Shown here piece after piece: positions 8,679 through 17,802 of a DNA stretch of 64,000 nucleotides. The notes below the pieces were generated by a model. That model ran no database searches and was not told where the DNA came from. It saw only the letters and a program-made list of their open reading frames with translations. The position numbers and the translations under genes are program-made. The DNA is from an uncultured Lachnospiraceae bacterium (GTDB lineage Bacteria > Bacillota > Clostridia > Lachnospirales > Lachnospiraceae): the NCBI GenBank assembly GCA_947577185.1, contig CANPUE010000002.1, positions 62,001 through 126,000 of the forward strand, read 5' to 3'. Position 1 is the first letter of the stretch, and each line of letters starts with the position of its first letter.

Positions 8679-8998
8679 TTTTTCAATCCTCCCTCAAAAA
8701 TAGTGTTCAACTTCGCAGAATAGCGATACCATTCACTGATGTACAGATTGAGCTGCGCCCGCCCTTTTTCCGTCACATTATAATAACGTCTGTTACGTCC
8801 CGCACACTCCATATCGTACACCTCAAGACATTCATCTTTTTGCAGCCTGCGAAGCACCGGATATAATGTAGATTCGGAAATTTCAATGACCTGACGGACT
8901 TCCTGTGTTATTTTATATCCGTATGTGCCCTCCGTCTCACTCGATACAACAGCAAGAACAATCGCATCGAGCAGTGCGGCGCCCGTATTGAAAACCAT
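8675..8998 (-). CDS. PadR-family transcriptional regulator
   Basis: A 107-residue winged-helix regulator: MVFNTGAALLDAIVLAVV, then GYKITQEV, SESTLYPVLRRLQKDECLEVY and RRYYNVTEKGRAQL. The start at 8998 is chosen because AGGAGG lies seven bases upstream; a slightly longer frame lacks such a site. It is the first gene of the envelope cassette and probably autoregulates from the AT-rich palindromes upstream. Confidence 0.92.
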   Translation of the reverse strand: MVFNTGAALLDAIVLAVVSSETEGTYGYKITQEVRQVIEISESTLYPVLRRLQKDECLEVYDMECAGRNRRYYNVTEKGRAQLNLYISEWYRYSAKLNTIFEGGLKK

Positions 8999-9082
8999 AC
9001 GATATCCTCCTCTCCCTTTTCTTACATACTTCATAAGCAATCCCGCTTTCAGATTTGAATTGTTACTGATTATGTTTCCTTT

Positions 9083-9159
9083 ATAATATTATGATTTCTT
9101 ATAATATTATATAATGTATAATATTATTGTTATAGATACTATACGATATATAATATTAT
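9083..9159. promoter_or_regulatory. Array of four ATAATATTAT palindromes upstream of the PadR gene
   Basis: The perfect 10-bp palindrome ATAATATTAT occurs at 9083, 9101, 9118 and 9150, with spacings of 18, 17 and 32 bp. It fills the region between the PadR gene and the divergent DUF3592 gene. It could be an operator array controlling both directions, though AT-rich promoter sequence raises chance matches. Confidence 0.45.
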
Positions 9160-9277
9160 TTGTCAATATATATTATAAAAAATGTAACGAAAAAGAAGGC
9201 TTTATCAGCTTGTCATATTTTGTTGTTTATATTAATATAAAAATATGAAACATTTTATTTTATAAGGAGGTATTTCT

Positions 9278-9742
9278 ATGGATTCAAGTGTTCAAATGGT
9301 TGCATGGATTATTTCGGCTTTGATTGCCGCTTTGATGGGTGGACTTACTTTTATGAATTTCCGTAATTTTAAGCAAAGAAGCAATCTGCTTAACCGTGCA
9401 AGTGAGATGACGGGCAGCGTCGGCGGAAAAATCAGCGATGTGGTACAGGTTTACCGCAGAAACAGATCGTTTCGCTGGAAAAATGAATATCCTGTAATAA
9501 CCTATTCAGTGGGAGACCGGGATTATACAGTAAAGCTGGAATACGCGGAAAAAAGAGCCGGACATTATAACCTGGGAGAGCGCTGTCGTATCTGCTATGT
9601 CCCAACGGATCCTTCCTGCTGTATCGTAGAAGAGTTTCGCAAATCGCTTCAGAGTGCCCGTAAGAGATCACTGGTCGGGATGGTGATACTCGGACTCTTC
9701 TTTCTCAATATTGTATTTTCTCTGATCACCGGACTGGTGTAA
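9278..9742 (+). CDS. DUF3592-like membrane protein
   Basis: A 154-residue protein with a membrane helix near each end (about residues 7-28 and 132-152) and a beta-rich middle with YPVITYSVGDRDYTVK and GERCRICYVPTDP, as in DUF3592 proteins. AAGGAGG lies seven bases before the ATG. It is transcribed away from the PadR cassette from a shared AT-rich promoter region and ends at a bidirectional terminator. The role is unknown. Confidence 0.75.
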   Translation: MDSSVQMVAWIISALIAALMGGLTFMNFRNFKQRSNLLNRASEMTGSVGGKISDVVQVYRRNRSFRWKNEYPVITYSVGDRDYTVKLEYAEKRAGHYNLGERCRICYVPTDPSCCIVEEFRKSLQSARKRSLVGMVILGLFFLNIVFSLITGLV

Positions 9743-9747
9743 CCATC

Positions 9748-9800
9748 AAAAAAGACCCGTTGTCAGAGCATGGAAATCATGCGCTGACGGCGGGTCTTTT
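9748..9800. terminator. Bidirectional terminator
   Basis: AAAAGACCCG pairs with CGGGTCTTTT, and the interior TGTCAG-GCATG pairs with CATGC-CTGACG. Flanking A and T runs allow termination of the plus-strand DUF3592 gene and of the minus-strand mannan operon. Confidence 0.88.
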
Positions 9801-9810
9801 GTCACTCTGT

Positions 9811-10833
9811 CTATCTCTTCCCGATCTCCCTGTCGCTTTCCGAAAGACGACTGTGCGCTTTGATATAAGCCGTGATCTCGTCTAACTTCGTGAACGCAAG
9901 ACCGACATAGCTGTCTGCACAGCCGTAGTACAATGCGATCCTGCCGCTCTCCGAATCATGGATCGTTGCACACGGGAAGCATACATTGGGAACGAATCCT
10001 CTCTCCTCATACCACGCTTCCGGTGTCAGCAGGAAGTTTTCACACCGATACAGCACTTTGGACGGATTGTCGATGTCGAGGATCGCACCGCCGATGCTGT
10101 ACACGAAGCCGTTGCAGGTGCCGGTCACGCCATGATAGAACAACAGCCAGCCTTCGGTCGTCTCGATCGGAGCCGCGCCGCCGCCGATCTTCACGTTCTC
10201 CCACCAGGAGGAACTGCTGCCCATCACGTGTCTGTGTCTCCCCCAATAAACCATATCCGGGCTCTCGCTCAAAAAGATATCGCCAAAAGGCGTATGACCG
10301 GAGTCGGAAGGACGGCTGAGCATCATGAACTTTCCGTTGATCTTTCTGGGAAAAAGCACCGCATTCCTGTTAAACGGAATGAACGGATTTTCAATTCTCA
10401 CGAACGATTTAAAATCTGTCGTCTTTGCTATGCCGATCGAAGCGCCGTAAAAATCCTGACACCAGATGATATAGTATGTATCTTCCACCTTCACCAGACG
10501 CGGATCATAGGCATATCTGGGCATGAAATCGTTTCCGTCTTCATCTTTAAACGGGATCTTATTCTTATCAAACTCCCAATGAACCGCGTCTTTGCTGCGG
10601 CCCAGATAGATGTATGGAATACCATTTGTCTGTTCCCCTCTGAACACACCGATAAATTCATCGCCGTAAGGCATTACCGCGCTGTTAAAGATTCTGGCAA
10701 CACCTTCCACCGGGTTTCTGCCGATAATCGGATTTTCACTGTATCTCCAGATCGGCGCGCCGCTTAAACCTTCCGGTTTCTCCTGCCAAGGCACATTTTT
10801 TACGACAGGACTGATCATCTTAATTTCGCTCAT
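9811..10833 (-). CDS. GH130_2 beta-1,4-mannooligosaccharide phosphorylase
   Basis: A 340-residue five-bladed propeller enzyme of family GH130, of the size of the Ruminococcus albus RaMP2 type. It should phosphorolyse beta-1,4-mannooligosaccharides to mannose 1-phosphate. The general-acid Asp is expected in RYAYDPRLV (Asp110); phosphate-site Arg/His residues fit SRPSDSGH and FYHGVTG. There is no signal peptide, so it is cytosolic. It is the last gene of the epimerase-GH130_1-GH130_2 operon. The subfamily call rests on length, motifs and the neighbouring GH130_1. Confidence 0.88.
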   Translation of the reverse strand: MSEIKMISPVVKNVPWQEKPEGLSGAPIWRYSENPIIGRNPVEGVARIFNSAVMPYGDEFIGVFRGEQTNGIPYIYLGRSKDAVHWEFDKNKIPFKDEDGNDFMPRYAYDPRLVKVEDTYYIIWCQDFYGASIGIAKTTDFKSFVRIENPFIPFNRNAVLFPRKINGKFMMLSRPSDSGHTPFGDIFLSESPDMVYWGRHRHVMGSSSSWWENVKIGGGAAPIETTEGWLLFYHGVTGTCNGFVYSIGGAILDIDNPSKVLYRCENFLLTPEAWYEERGFVPNVCFPCATIHDSESGRIALYYGCADSYVGLAFTKLDEITAYIKAHSRLSESDREIGKR

Positions 10834-10852
10834 ACACTTTCTCCTTCTTGTT

Positions 10853-12028
10853 TTATTGCTGATTTTGCAAAAATTTCAGGTTTTCTCTGATCAGATCACA
10901 TCTTTGTGCCACACACTCTACGGAGCGCAGCGGGTCTTTCGGTGTGTGAAATACATAATCGATCAGTTTCTCCACAGTTGTCACGGCCACATGCATTCTC
11001 GTATCGCTGGAAGCATAATAAATGTATACCGTCCCGTCATCGGCTGCGATCGCTCCGTTGGTAAATACAACGTTGGAAACATCTCCGACGCGTTCGCCCT
11101 CCCTCGGTCCGATCAGCATGCCGGAAGGTTCTGCAATCACTTTGGAGGGATCCTTTAAATCCGTGGCAAACGCATAGATCACGTAGCGCAGGCCGGCCGC
11201 CGTATTTCTGACGCCATGTGCGATATGGATCCACCCTTTTTCGGTCTTAATGGGAACCGCGCCCGCACCGTTTTTGGCTTCCGTGATCGTATGGTATCTG
11301 CGAATGCTTGTCATCTTCTCCTCATCGATGACCGCATGGGTAATATCATCGCAAAGACCGAAGCCGATACCACCGCCGGAACCGGTCTCGATGAAATCAT
11401 CCATCGGCCTTGTATAGAACGCATATCTGCCGTCTACAAATTCCGGATGCAGCACTACATTTCTCTGCTGCGGGGAATGCAGTGTCTTTAAATTGGGAAG
11501 TCTCTCCCAGTTTATCAGGTCTTTCGTTCTGACAATGCCTGCTGCCGCAACCGCCGCTGACAGGTCACTTACCGACGTATCCCTGCTTTCTGAACAGAAA
11601 ACACCATAGATATAACCGTCCTCATGCTGTGTGAGACGCATGTCGTACACATTGGTCTCCCCCGGGCAGGTATCCGGCAGCAAAATCGGATACTCCCGGA
11701 AGCGGAAACCGTCTACCCCGTTGTCACTCTCCGCCACGCCAAAAAAGGACTTCCTGTCGTTTCCCTCAATGCGGGCAACCAGACAGTACTTTCCGTTTAA
11801 CAGGATCGCGCCGGAATTCATGACCGCATTGACACCGAGCCGTTCCATGAAAAAGGGATTCGTCTCCGGATTCAGATCATACTTCCAGGTCAGCGGAATA
11901 TGTTCCCTTGTCAAAACCGGATATTCATACCTGTCATAGATCCCATTGTAAAAATCCGATCGAATATTCTTTCTCGCAGCCAGTTTCTCATATTTCGCCA
12001 GTTCTTCATAATATCTGCTGTGCAGCAT
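10853..12028 (-). CDS. GH130_1 4-O-beta-D-mannosyl-D-glucose phosphorylase
   Basis: A 391-residue cytosolic enzyme closely resembling characterised mannosylglucose phosphorylases. Matching stretches include [35 protein letters not shown] (catalytic Asp129), [25 protein letters not shown] and [13 protein letters not shown]. It splits mannosyl-beta-1,4-glucose with phosphate into mannose 1-phosphate and glucose. It sits directly after the 2-epimerase that makes its substrate from mannobiose and before GH130_2. Confidence 0.94.
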   Translation of the reverse strand: MLHSRYYEELAKYEKLAARKNIRSDFYNGIYDRYEYPVLTREHIPLTWKYDLNPETNPFFMERLGVNAVMNSGAILLNGKYCLVARIEGNDRKSFFGVAESDNGVDGFRFREYPILLPDTCPGETNVYDMRLTQHEDGYIYGVFCSESRDTSVSDLSAAVAAAGIVRTKDLINWERLPNLKTLHSPQQRNVVLHPEFVDGRYAFYTRPMDDFIETGSGGGIGFGLCDDITHAVIDEEKMTSIRRYHTITEAKNGAGAVPIKTEKGWIHIAHGVRNTAAGLRYVIYAFATDLKDPSKVIAEPSGMLIGPREGERVGDVSNVVFTNGAIAADDGTVYIYYASSDTRMHVAVTTVEKLIDYVFHTPKDPLRSVECVAQRCDLIRENLKFLQNQQ

Positions 12029-12046
12029 CTTTGTGATTCTCCTTCC

Positions 12047-13231
12047 TTAATTTATAGTCCACCTTATGCCTTCCTGCCTTTTTATGACCTCAATGCACAT
12101 TCTGCCGTTATGGTACGGACATTTCCACGGTTCGACGATCGGTTTGCCGCTCACCGCTTCTCCCTGCTGTGTGACATCCCAGAACCACTCGGAACCGGGT
12201 CTTTTGTCGATCATATGTGCTTTGACAAATTCCCACACAGCCTGCGCCGCTTCCAGATATTCTTTTCTTTCCGGCAGAAGCTGGCATCCGTTTAAGAAGC
12301 CGACGATGGTTTCGGCCTGCACCCACCAGATGCGGTTCGTATCCACCACGCCCTTTTCACACTCATTGGCAAGAGAGTTCCCGTCAAACGCCGTCTCATA
12401 AATCTCGTTTGTCAGCTCCAATATGATCGGCAGCATCTTCTCCTGATAGTTCTCTTCTCCCAGGATCTCCACACCCCTGCCCAGCAGCCACGCCGTTTCG
12501 ATATCATGACCGTAGGAGTGCAGATCGAGGATCGAGTTCATTTCTCTGTCAAAAAAGACTTCCTGACGGCGGCGCACGGGATTATAAACCTTATCCGCAA
12601 ACGTATCGAGTATCCACTCCAGTCTTTTTTTCACTTCCGCGTCCCTGTTTACGCGGTAAAGTTCTGTGTAGGCTTCAAACACATGCAAAAGGGTATTCAT
12701 CGTCTTATCTGCGATCACGCCGTTTTCGGAGAGTTTGTCATTCCGGATCTCCACAAAATTCCTGTCAAACGCCTCTTGATAGCCGATCTCGTCCATGCAG
12801 CGGTTCTCGATGAGATGAAACAGTTCCATCGCCAGTTCCAGTGCACTCTCATCGCCGGAAGCGTCGTAATAAGATGCGAGCGCATAGATCGAAAATGCCT
12901 GATTATAAGTATGCTTGGTCGTATCTTTCGGCGTTCCGTCATAGTTCACCGACCAGTAGACGCCGCCCTTTTGCCTGTCAACACAATAGTCCCTCATGAA
13001 CACATAACCATGTCTTGCTTCTTCCAGAAGGCTTTCCTCTTTCAAAAGCAGATAAGCATTTGCAAAAAACCATGTAATACGGCTGTTTAAAATACAGCCT
13101 TTGACTGCCTTCTTATCAACATTCAGCGCGAAGTCCATGAAACCGTAATACCCGCCAGCCTCATCGTCCCGAAGCTTCTTCCAGAACGGGATAATGCAGT
13201 CCGTCAGATGCGCTCGTATTTCCTCAACCAT
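12047..13231 (-). CDS. Cellobiose/mannobiose 2-epimerase
   Basis: A 394-residue (alpha/alpha)6-barrel protein of the AGE family. Conserved segments include RITWFFANAYLL, HTYNQAFSIYALASYY, LDLHSYGHDIETAWLL and the C-terminal WKCPYHNGRMCIEV, which carry the histidines used for C2 epimerisation. It converts beta-1,4-mannobiose to mannosylglucose. It is the first gene of the mannan operon, and the pairing with GH130_1 makes mannobiose rather than cellobiose the likely physiological substrate. Confidence 0.93.
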   Translation of the reverse strand: MVEEIRAHLTDCIIPFWKKLRDDEAGGYYGFMDFALNVDKKAVKGCILNSRITWFFANAYLLLKEESLLEEARHGYVFMRDYCVDRQKGGVYWSVNYDGTPKDTTKHTYNQAFSIYALASYYDASGDESALELAMELFHLIENRCMDEIGYQEAFDRNFVEIRNDKLSENGVIADKTMNTLLHVFEAYTELYRVNRDAEVKKRLEWILDTFADKVYNPVRRRQEVFFDREMNSILDLHSYGHDIETAWLLGRGVEILGEENYQEKMLPIILELTNEIYETAFDGNSLANECEKGVVDTNRIWWVQAETIVGFLNGCQLLPERKEYLEAAQAVWEFVKAHMIDKRPGSEWFWDVTQQGEAVSGKPIVEPWKCPYHNGRMCIEVIKRQEGIRWTIN

Positions 13232-13260
13232 TTCCGCCGCCCCTTTCTTTTTTGTTTTTA

Positions 13261-13286
13261 TTAAATTAATTATTAAGTTAATTTAA
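13261..13286. promoter_or_regulatory. Inverted repeat upstream of the mannan operon, candidate operator
   Basis: TTAAATTAA and TTAATTTAA are perfect inverted arms separated by eight bases, 30 bp upstream of the epimerase start in the region shared with the divergent AraC gene. The position suits an operator for the AraC or LacI regulator, but low complexity weakens the case. Confidence 0.4.
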
Positions 13287-13517
13287 TTATATATCACTTT
13301 ATATTTTAATCATCAACCATTTTTGTTCATTATATATTATTCTTGTTATCATTGATTTTTTCGCTTATTTCAACAACTTTATGTCCCGTTATTTATGCAA
13401 TATGCCGATAATTAGTCTGAGACAATTGCCCGTTCTTGCGTCATTTTCTTTATTATTGTAAAATATAAAGTAAAAATTAAGCACATTGCCTTTACAATCT
13501 GATGACAGGAGGCTCTT

Positions 13518-14423
13518 ATGGACTTTACATCTTCTCTGCTCGAAGCGCTCGCAGACAGACCATCCCTGCCGGAAGGCGTCTCTCCTCTGCTGTTTGCCGG
13601 ACGTCCTTATTCCCGGTTAAAAGAAACCGAGGAGAATCTTCTGACGATCCTCTCGGGCGGAACGATTGAAACGGAGACAGGCGCTCCCTATTCTTTTTCT
13701 TTTCACCCGTTCGAATGCCGGATGCTTTTGTATACCCGGCACGGCGGCGGCACACTGCGGCTGGGCGGCAGGACGCATTCTTTAAAGGAGGGAACGCTTC
13801 TTTACCAAAACTGTGCGGGCGCTCCTTTTCAGATCGCGGTTTCCGCTCCTGTCTGGCACTACAGCGTCTTTTTCATCAGAGGAACGCTTCTGCCTTATTA
13901 TGAATCGCTCGTTCCATTTGAAAACGCTCTGCTTCTCCCGCTCTCACCCTGCTCCCCCATCCTGACCGGACTGGAAAAGCTGTTGCAGACTAAGGAAAGC
14001 ATCACGCTTGGCGATAAACTGACCGAAGCTTCTATTTTATATGACATAATGACCCGGCTATGGATAGAGGGATTTGCTTTGGAAGCCCGGATGGAAACCT
14101 GTCCTTCCTGGCTGTTGGAGATCAAACAGTCTCTCGATGTCTTTTTCATGCATCCGTTCAGACTCGATGATCTGGAGAAGCGGTATCACATCAGCAAATA
14201 CCGCATTTGCAGAGAATTTTCGGCGGCCTTTGGAATGCCGCCGTTGAAATATGTCAATAAACGCCGGATCGAAGCGGCCAGAAATCTGCTGTTATCAAGT
14301 GATAAGCACATTCATGAGATTGCCTCGGAAACCGGCTTTGAAAATACGAACCATTTTATTCATCTGTTTAAGAAAGAAACAGGATTGACTCCTTTGGTCT
14401 ATCGAAACAAGGGGGAGTCTTAG
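13518..14423 (+). CDS. AraC-family regulator of the mannan operon
   Basis: A 301-residue protein. The N-terminal cupin-like sensing domain (about 1-170) includes MLLYTRHGGGTLRLGG. Two C-terminal helix-turn-helix motifs (about 195-298) include LDDLEKRYHISKYRICREF and IHEIASETGFENTNHFIHLFKKETGLTP. CAGGAGG precedes the ATG. It is divergent from the epimerase-GH130 operon over 286 bp, so it is probably its activator with a manno-oligosaccharide signal. Confidence 0.92.
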   Translation: MDFTSSLLEALADRPSLPEGVSPLLFAGRPYSRLKETEENLLTILSGGTIETETGAPYSFSFHPFECRMLLYTRHGGGTLRLGGRTHSLKEGTLLYQNCAGAPFQIAVSAPVWHYSVFFIRGTLLPYYESLVPFENALLLPLSPCSPILTGLEKLLQTKESITLGDKLTEASILYDIMTRLWIEGFALEARMETCPSWLLEIKQSLDVFFMHPFRLDDLEKRYHISKYRICREFSAAFGMPPLKYVNKRRIEAARNLLLSSDKHIHEIASETGFENTNHFIHLFKKETGLTPLVYRNKGES

Positions 14424-14435
14424 GCGTCTGCTCCA

Positions 14436-15464
14436 TTATTCGCACGGTGCCACGCTGTCCTTATATTCAATATGGCCTTCTACCACCACAACACCCTGCG
14501 TATAATGCCTGCCCGAAATCTTCCGGATCATGTTGCCCACGGTCTTCTGCGCCATTTCATGCATATCCACCTCATAACTGGTGATCCTGACATCGCACAG
14601 ACCCGGCGGCTGGTAATTATCGTAACCAACCACCGAAATATCCTCCGGCACACGATAACCTTTTTCTTTTAATTTTACGATCAGATGGGCCGCCGCTACA
14701 TCACAGTTGCATACAAAGGCTGTCGGCAGGTTCTCCGGGAGTCTGATCTCAAAATCGCCGTCCGCCCGTCCTGTCCGTGCGTCCCTGTCATCGATCACCC
14801 ACTCCCGCTTTACTTCCATTCCGTGCTCTAATAAAGATTTCGCATAGCCAAAATATCTGTCCGTGATACTGTCCGTATATAAAAGATTCCCCACGAAACC
14901 GATCTTTGTATGGCCCATCCGGAACAGATAATTGGTCATTTTATACATACCGAAATAGCTGTTGGATACAACCGCGTCACAGGTTCCGTTTTTATCATAA
15001 AAATCAAGATACAGAAAGGGAATCGAAGCGTACCGGTGCAGGCGCTCCAGATAATCATCATTTAAAATGCCAAGCAATACCAGGCCGTCCGCCCGCTTCT
15101 CCTGCAAAAGCCTGGGCATCACGCAGTTTTGTTCATCCTCCGGCTCGAGCACTTCCAGAAGCGTAAAGCAACCCTTCTGTACCGCTGCTTTTGCGACTTC
15201 CTGATATAATTTCCAGTAAAAGGAATCATATTGATCCAAAAACCTCCCGGAAATCACAACACCGATATTGTAACTCAGTTCCGCCTTCGCCCGCTCTTGG
15301 TATCTGGCGGAATTCGTCTGATATCCCATCTCCTGCGCCTGCTTCTTGATCTTCATGCGCAGTTCTTCGCTGACTCCCTTTTGGTCAGATAACGCCTTGG
15401 ATACCGTAACGGTACTGACCCCAATTACTTTGGCGATGTCCGCCATCTTCACTGCTTTCGCCAT
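14436..15464 (-). CDS. LacI-family transcriptional regulator
   Basis: A 342-residue regulator. The N-terminal helix-turn-helix is VKMADIAKVIGVSTVTVSKALSD, and a periplasmic-binding-protein-like sugar domain follows (about 60-335) with YNIGVVISG and DGLVLLGI. The ATG at 15464 has AGAGG upstream; a start 12 codons earlier has none. It lies between the AraC gene and a chemoreceptor gene inside the mannan locus, so a manno-oligosaccharide is the likely effector. Confidence 0.9.
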   Translation of the reverse strand: MAKAVKMADIAKVIGVSTVTVSKALSDQKGVSEELRMKIKKQAQEMGYQTNSARYQERAKAELSYNIGVVISGRFLDQYDSFYWKLYQEVAKAAVQKGCFTLLEVLEPEDEQNCVMPRLLQEKRADGLVLLGILNDDYLERLHRYASIPFLYLDFYDKNGTCDAVVSNSYFGMYKMTNYLFRMGHTKIGFVGNLLYTDSITDRYFGYAKSLLEHGMEVKREWVIDDRDARTGRADGDFEIRLPENLPTAFVCNCDVAAAHLIVKLKEKGYRVPEDISVVGYDNYQPPGLCDVRITSYEVDMHEMAQKTVGNMIRKISGRHYTQGVVVVEGHIEYKDSVAPCE

Positions 15465-15511
15465 CTTGCATCCTCTGTCTGTCGTCCACTGATTCATCAT
15501 TTAACCTAATG

Positions 15512-15553
15512 ACGAAGTGATTTTTTTTACGAAGTGACTTTTTAACGAAGTAA
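15512..15553. repeat. Direct repeats upstream of the LacI-family gene
   Basis: ACGAAGT(G/A)A occurs at 15512, 15529 and 15545, separated by T-rich spacers, with weaker copies (GAAAGAATA, AAAGTAATT) to about 15588. The 16-17 bp period and location 50-125 bp upstream of the regulator start suggest an autoregulatory site. Confidence 0.5.
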
Positions 15554-15627
15554 TTTTTATGAAAGAATACTTTTATTATAAAGTAATTTTTCCGTTTGTC
15601 AACGTCTGCATCAGATGGCTGCGCAGA

Positions 15628-17595
15628 TCACGACCGCAGAGAAAAGCTGGCCGTCAGCTGTTTCAGGATTGCCGCCTGCTCGGAAAGTTCTTCACTGACC
15701 GCCGCGCTCTCCTGCGCCGTCGCGGTATTCGACTGCACCACACCGGCAATCTGTCCGATTGATTCCGTCACCTGCCCGATCGCTCCGGTCTGCCGCCTGA
15801 CGGCTTCCGCCACAACTTCCATCTGCTGTGCCGCACGTCCTGCCTGGCCGGCAACATCGATCACTGATTTTGTCACCTTTTCCACCACTTCACTGCCGCC
15901 ATTGACTGCATCAGTCGACTTCTGAATCAGTTCCATCGTAGCTTTTGCTGCCGCATTGGATTTCGCCGCCAGTTCCCGCACCTCATTTGCGACCACCATA
16001 AATCCTTTGCCCGCAGAACCGGCTCTTGCCGCTTCTACAGAAGCGTTCAGGGCAAGTATGTTCGTCTGCTGCGCGATATCGTCAATCGTGTCAATGATGT
16101 TGCTGATCTCATGCGCCGAGGTCAGAATCAGATCCATCGCCTGGTTCAGACTGTCTATGTACTCTCTGCTCTCCTGCATCTCCGTTCCGGCAATGTCGAC
16201 TGCCGTCTTCGCCTGCTGTACAAGGATCGCTGTCTGTTCCGCATCTTTATCCATATCCCCCATGGTCACGGTTAACTGCTCCACTGCACTCGACTGTGCC
16301 ATGGCTCCCTTGGACAATGCGGAACTGCTTGCCGCCATCTGATCGGAATTGCCTGCTACGGAATCGGCCGCTTCCACGATGCCGCCCAGCGCCGTATTCA
16401 GTTTCTCGTCGATAACCTGCAAATAAGAATGCAGATCGTTAAAATCACCGGGATAGCCCCCGTTCAGGTTCGTTTTTGTCAGATCACCGTTTGCAATGGC
16501 ATTCAGCGCTGTACCGATCTCGTTAATCATCGCCCTGAAGTTCTTAATCAGATGCGCTATGGAATCTGATAAGATCTTCACCTCATCCCTGCTGTTTACC
16601 TCCGGCACAGGGCTTTTAAGGTCACCGGCTGACAGCGCCTGCAGACGTTCCGCGCATTTTACGATCGGTTTCGAGATCGAGCGGCTCACTGCCGCGGAGA
16701 TCAGAATCACCACCACACAGATAAGCGCTGAGACAAGAACCTGCCTGTTATTTCCTTCATAGGCAGAACGCATGAATTCATCTTCATCGAGTGTCACGGC
16801 AACGCTCCATCCATCCGTTCCCGGTATGGGCGTATACCCCTGTATGTTATTTGAATGATCTGCCTCATAAGAATAGAAATCAATGCCGCTCTCTCCTGCG
16901 ATCATTTTCCGTTCGATCGCCGCGAGCGTCTGCAGATCGTGGTCCGCCGGATTGGCCGCCGCCTCCAGTATGATATTTTCCCGCTCTGCCGCCGCCTGTT
17001 TATCGCCGCATGCAATCGTATATCCGTCTTTGTCAAGAATATACGATTCCCCCTCTTCTCCGATCTGTATCTCCTCCACAATAGACTGCAAAATATTAGC
17101 ATCGCACTGGAAATAGACAATCCCCTGTATCGCATCCCCGTTCTTAATCGGAGCCGACACCATTAGAAACATATCATCCCCTTCAATATAAGGTGTGGAC
17201 ATATAGGTTTTCCCTGCCACGGCCTCCTGAAAAAAGGGCTGATCTGACACATTCAGGTCATGAAACGCATCATATCCATCGACATCCGTCATTCCCCCGA
17301 ACCGCATATAATAAGCCTCTATTCGTGTCTGCAGGAAATCCTGCTTCTGCGCAGGAGAAGTACTTGCATCCCAGAGTGTCGGATTTGAGGCGATTTCAGA
17401 AATCGTCAGTGTATAAGAAGAGATCATATTCTGTGCCGCTAAAGCCGCCAGTTTCGTCGTCTCTTCCAGATTTTTTTCAATTGCTGACACGGTAGATTCT
17501 CTGGTAACAAAAATACCCTGGAGACTGTTCAGAATGGAAATCCCCATTGTTGTCAGAATCACCATGATCATAATCTTCGTTTGTATTTTTTTCAT
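15628..17595 (-). CDS. Methyl-accepting chemotaxis protein
   Basis: A 655-residue transducer: first membrane helix (about 8-28), an extracytoplasmic dCache-type ligand domain (about 35-280, with YESY-type and [11 protein letters not shown] segments), a second helix (about 290-310), a HAMP domain, and a signalling domain with [20 protein letters not shown] and the methylation helices. The start MKKIQTK is preferred because the frame beyond it is not protein-like. Lying between LacI and GH113 genes, it may sense mannan breakdown products and feed the flagellar system; that link is inferred. Confidence 0.93.
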   Translation of the reverse strand: MKKIQTKIMIMVILTTMGISILNSLQGIFVTRESTVSAIEKNLEETTKLAALAAQNMISSYTLTISEIASNPTLWDASTSPAQKQDFLQTRIEAYYMRFGGMTDVDGYDAFHDLNVSDQPFFQEAVAGKTYMSTPYIEGDDMFLMVSAPIKNGDAIQGIVYFQCDANILQSIVEEIQIGEEGESYILDKDGYTIACGDKQAAAERENIILEAAANPADHDLQTLAAIERKMIAGESGIDFYSYEADHSNNIQGYTPIPGTDGWSVAVTLDEDEFMRSAYEGNNRQVLVSALICVVVILISAAVSRSISKPIVKCAERLQALSAGDLKSPVPEVNSRDEVKILSDSIAHLIKNFRAMINEIGTALNAIANGDLTKTNLNGGYPGDFNDLHSYLQVIDEKLNTALGGIVEAADSVAGNSDQMAASSSALSKGAMAQSSAVEQLTVTMGDMDKDAEQTAILVQQAKTAVDIAGTEMQESREYIDSLNQAMDLILTSAHEISNIIDTIDDIAQQTNILALNASVEAARAGSAGKGFMVVANEVRELAAKSNAAAKATMELIQKSTDAVNGGSEVVEKVTKSVIDVAGQAGRAAQQMEVVAEAVRRQTGAIGQVTESIGQIAGVVQSNTATAQESAAVSEELSEQAAILKQLTASFSLRS

Positions 17596-17611
17596 TGTTC
17601 CACATTTAAGT

Positions 17612-17626
17612 CTGAAAGACTTAGAT
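17612..17626 (-). promoter_or_regulatory. Hairpin between the ribosome site and the chemoreceptor start
   Basis: AAGTCT-TTC-AGACTT forms a six-base-pair hairpin on the minus strand between GGAAGGAG (about 17630-17637) and the ATG at 17595. Unfolded, the ribosome site is about 35 nt from the ATG; folding shortens this. It may be a translation-initiation device, or the real ribosome site may be the weak GTGGAA next to the ATG. Confidence 0.4.
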
Positions 17627-17652
17627 TCTCCTTCCCTATATGCAATTTTGGA

Positions 17653-17668
17653 GGGCGGATATCCGCCC
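17653..17668. repeat. Perfect 16-bp GC-rich palindrome
   Basis: GGGCGGATATCCGCCC lies between the GH113 stop and the chemoreceptor start. It could be the stem of a GH113 terminator, but no T run follows on the minus strand, so an operator is an alternative. Confidence 0.5.
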
Positions 17669-17802
17669 CCCACAGAATCTGCCCCTAATTTATTGTACAC
17701 ATACCGGGATGAGATTTCAAGAGGCTCCCTCCGGTTTTCCGGGTATTCTGCACAGGCCGGCGGACCCGGAACCGGACGCCGTAATGTTTACAGCATCAGC
17801 CG

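Noticed and set aside
10040-10767. Long plus-strand frames opposite the GH130 genes
   Set aside because: They are His/Arg-rich antisense shadows of the strongly conserved GH130_2 coding sequence and have no ribosome sites.
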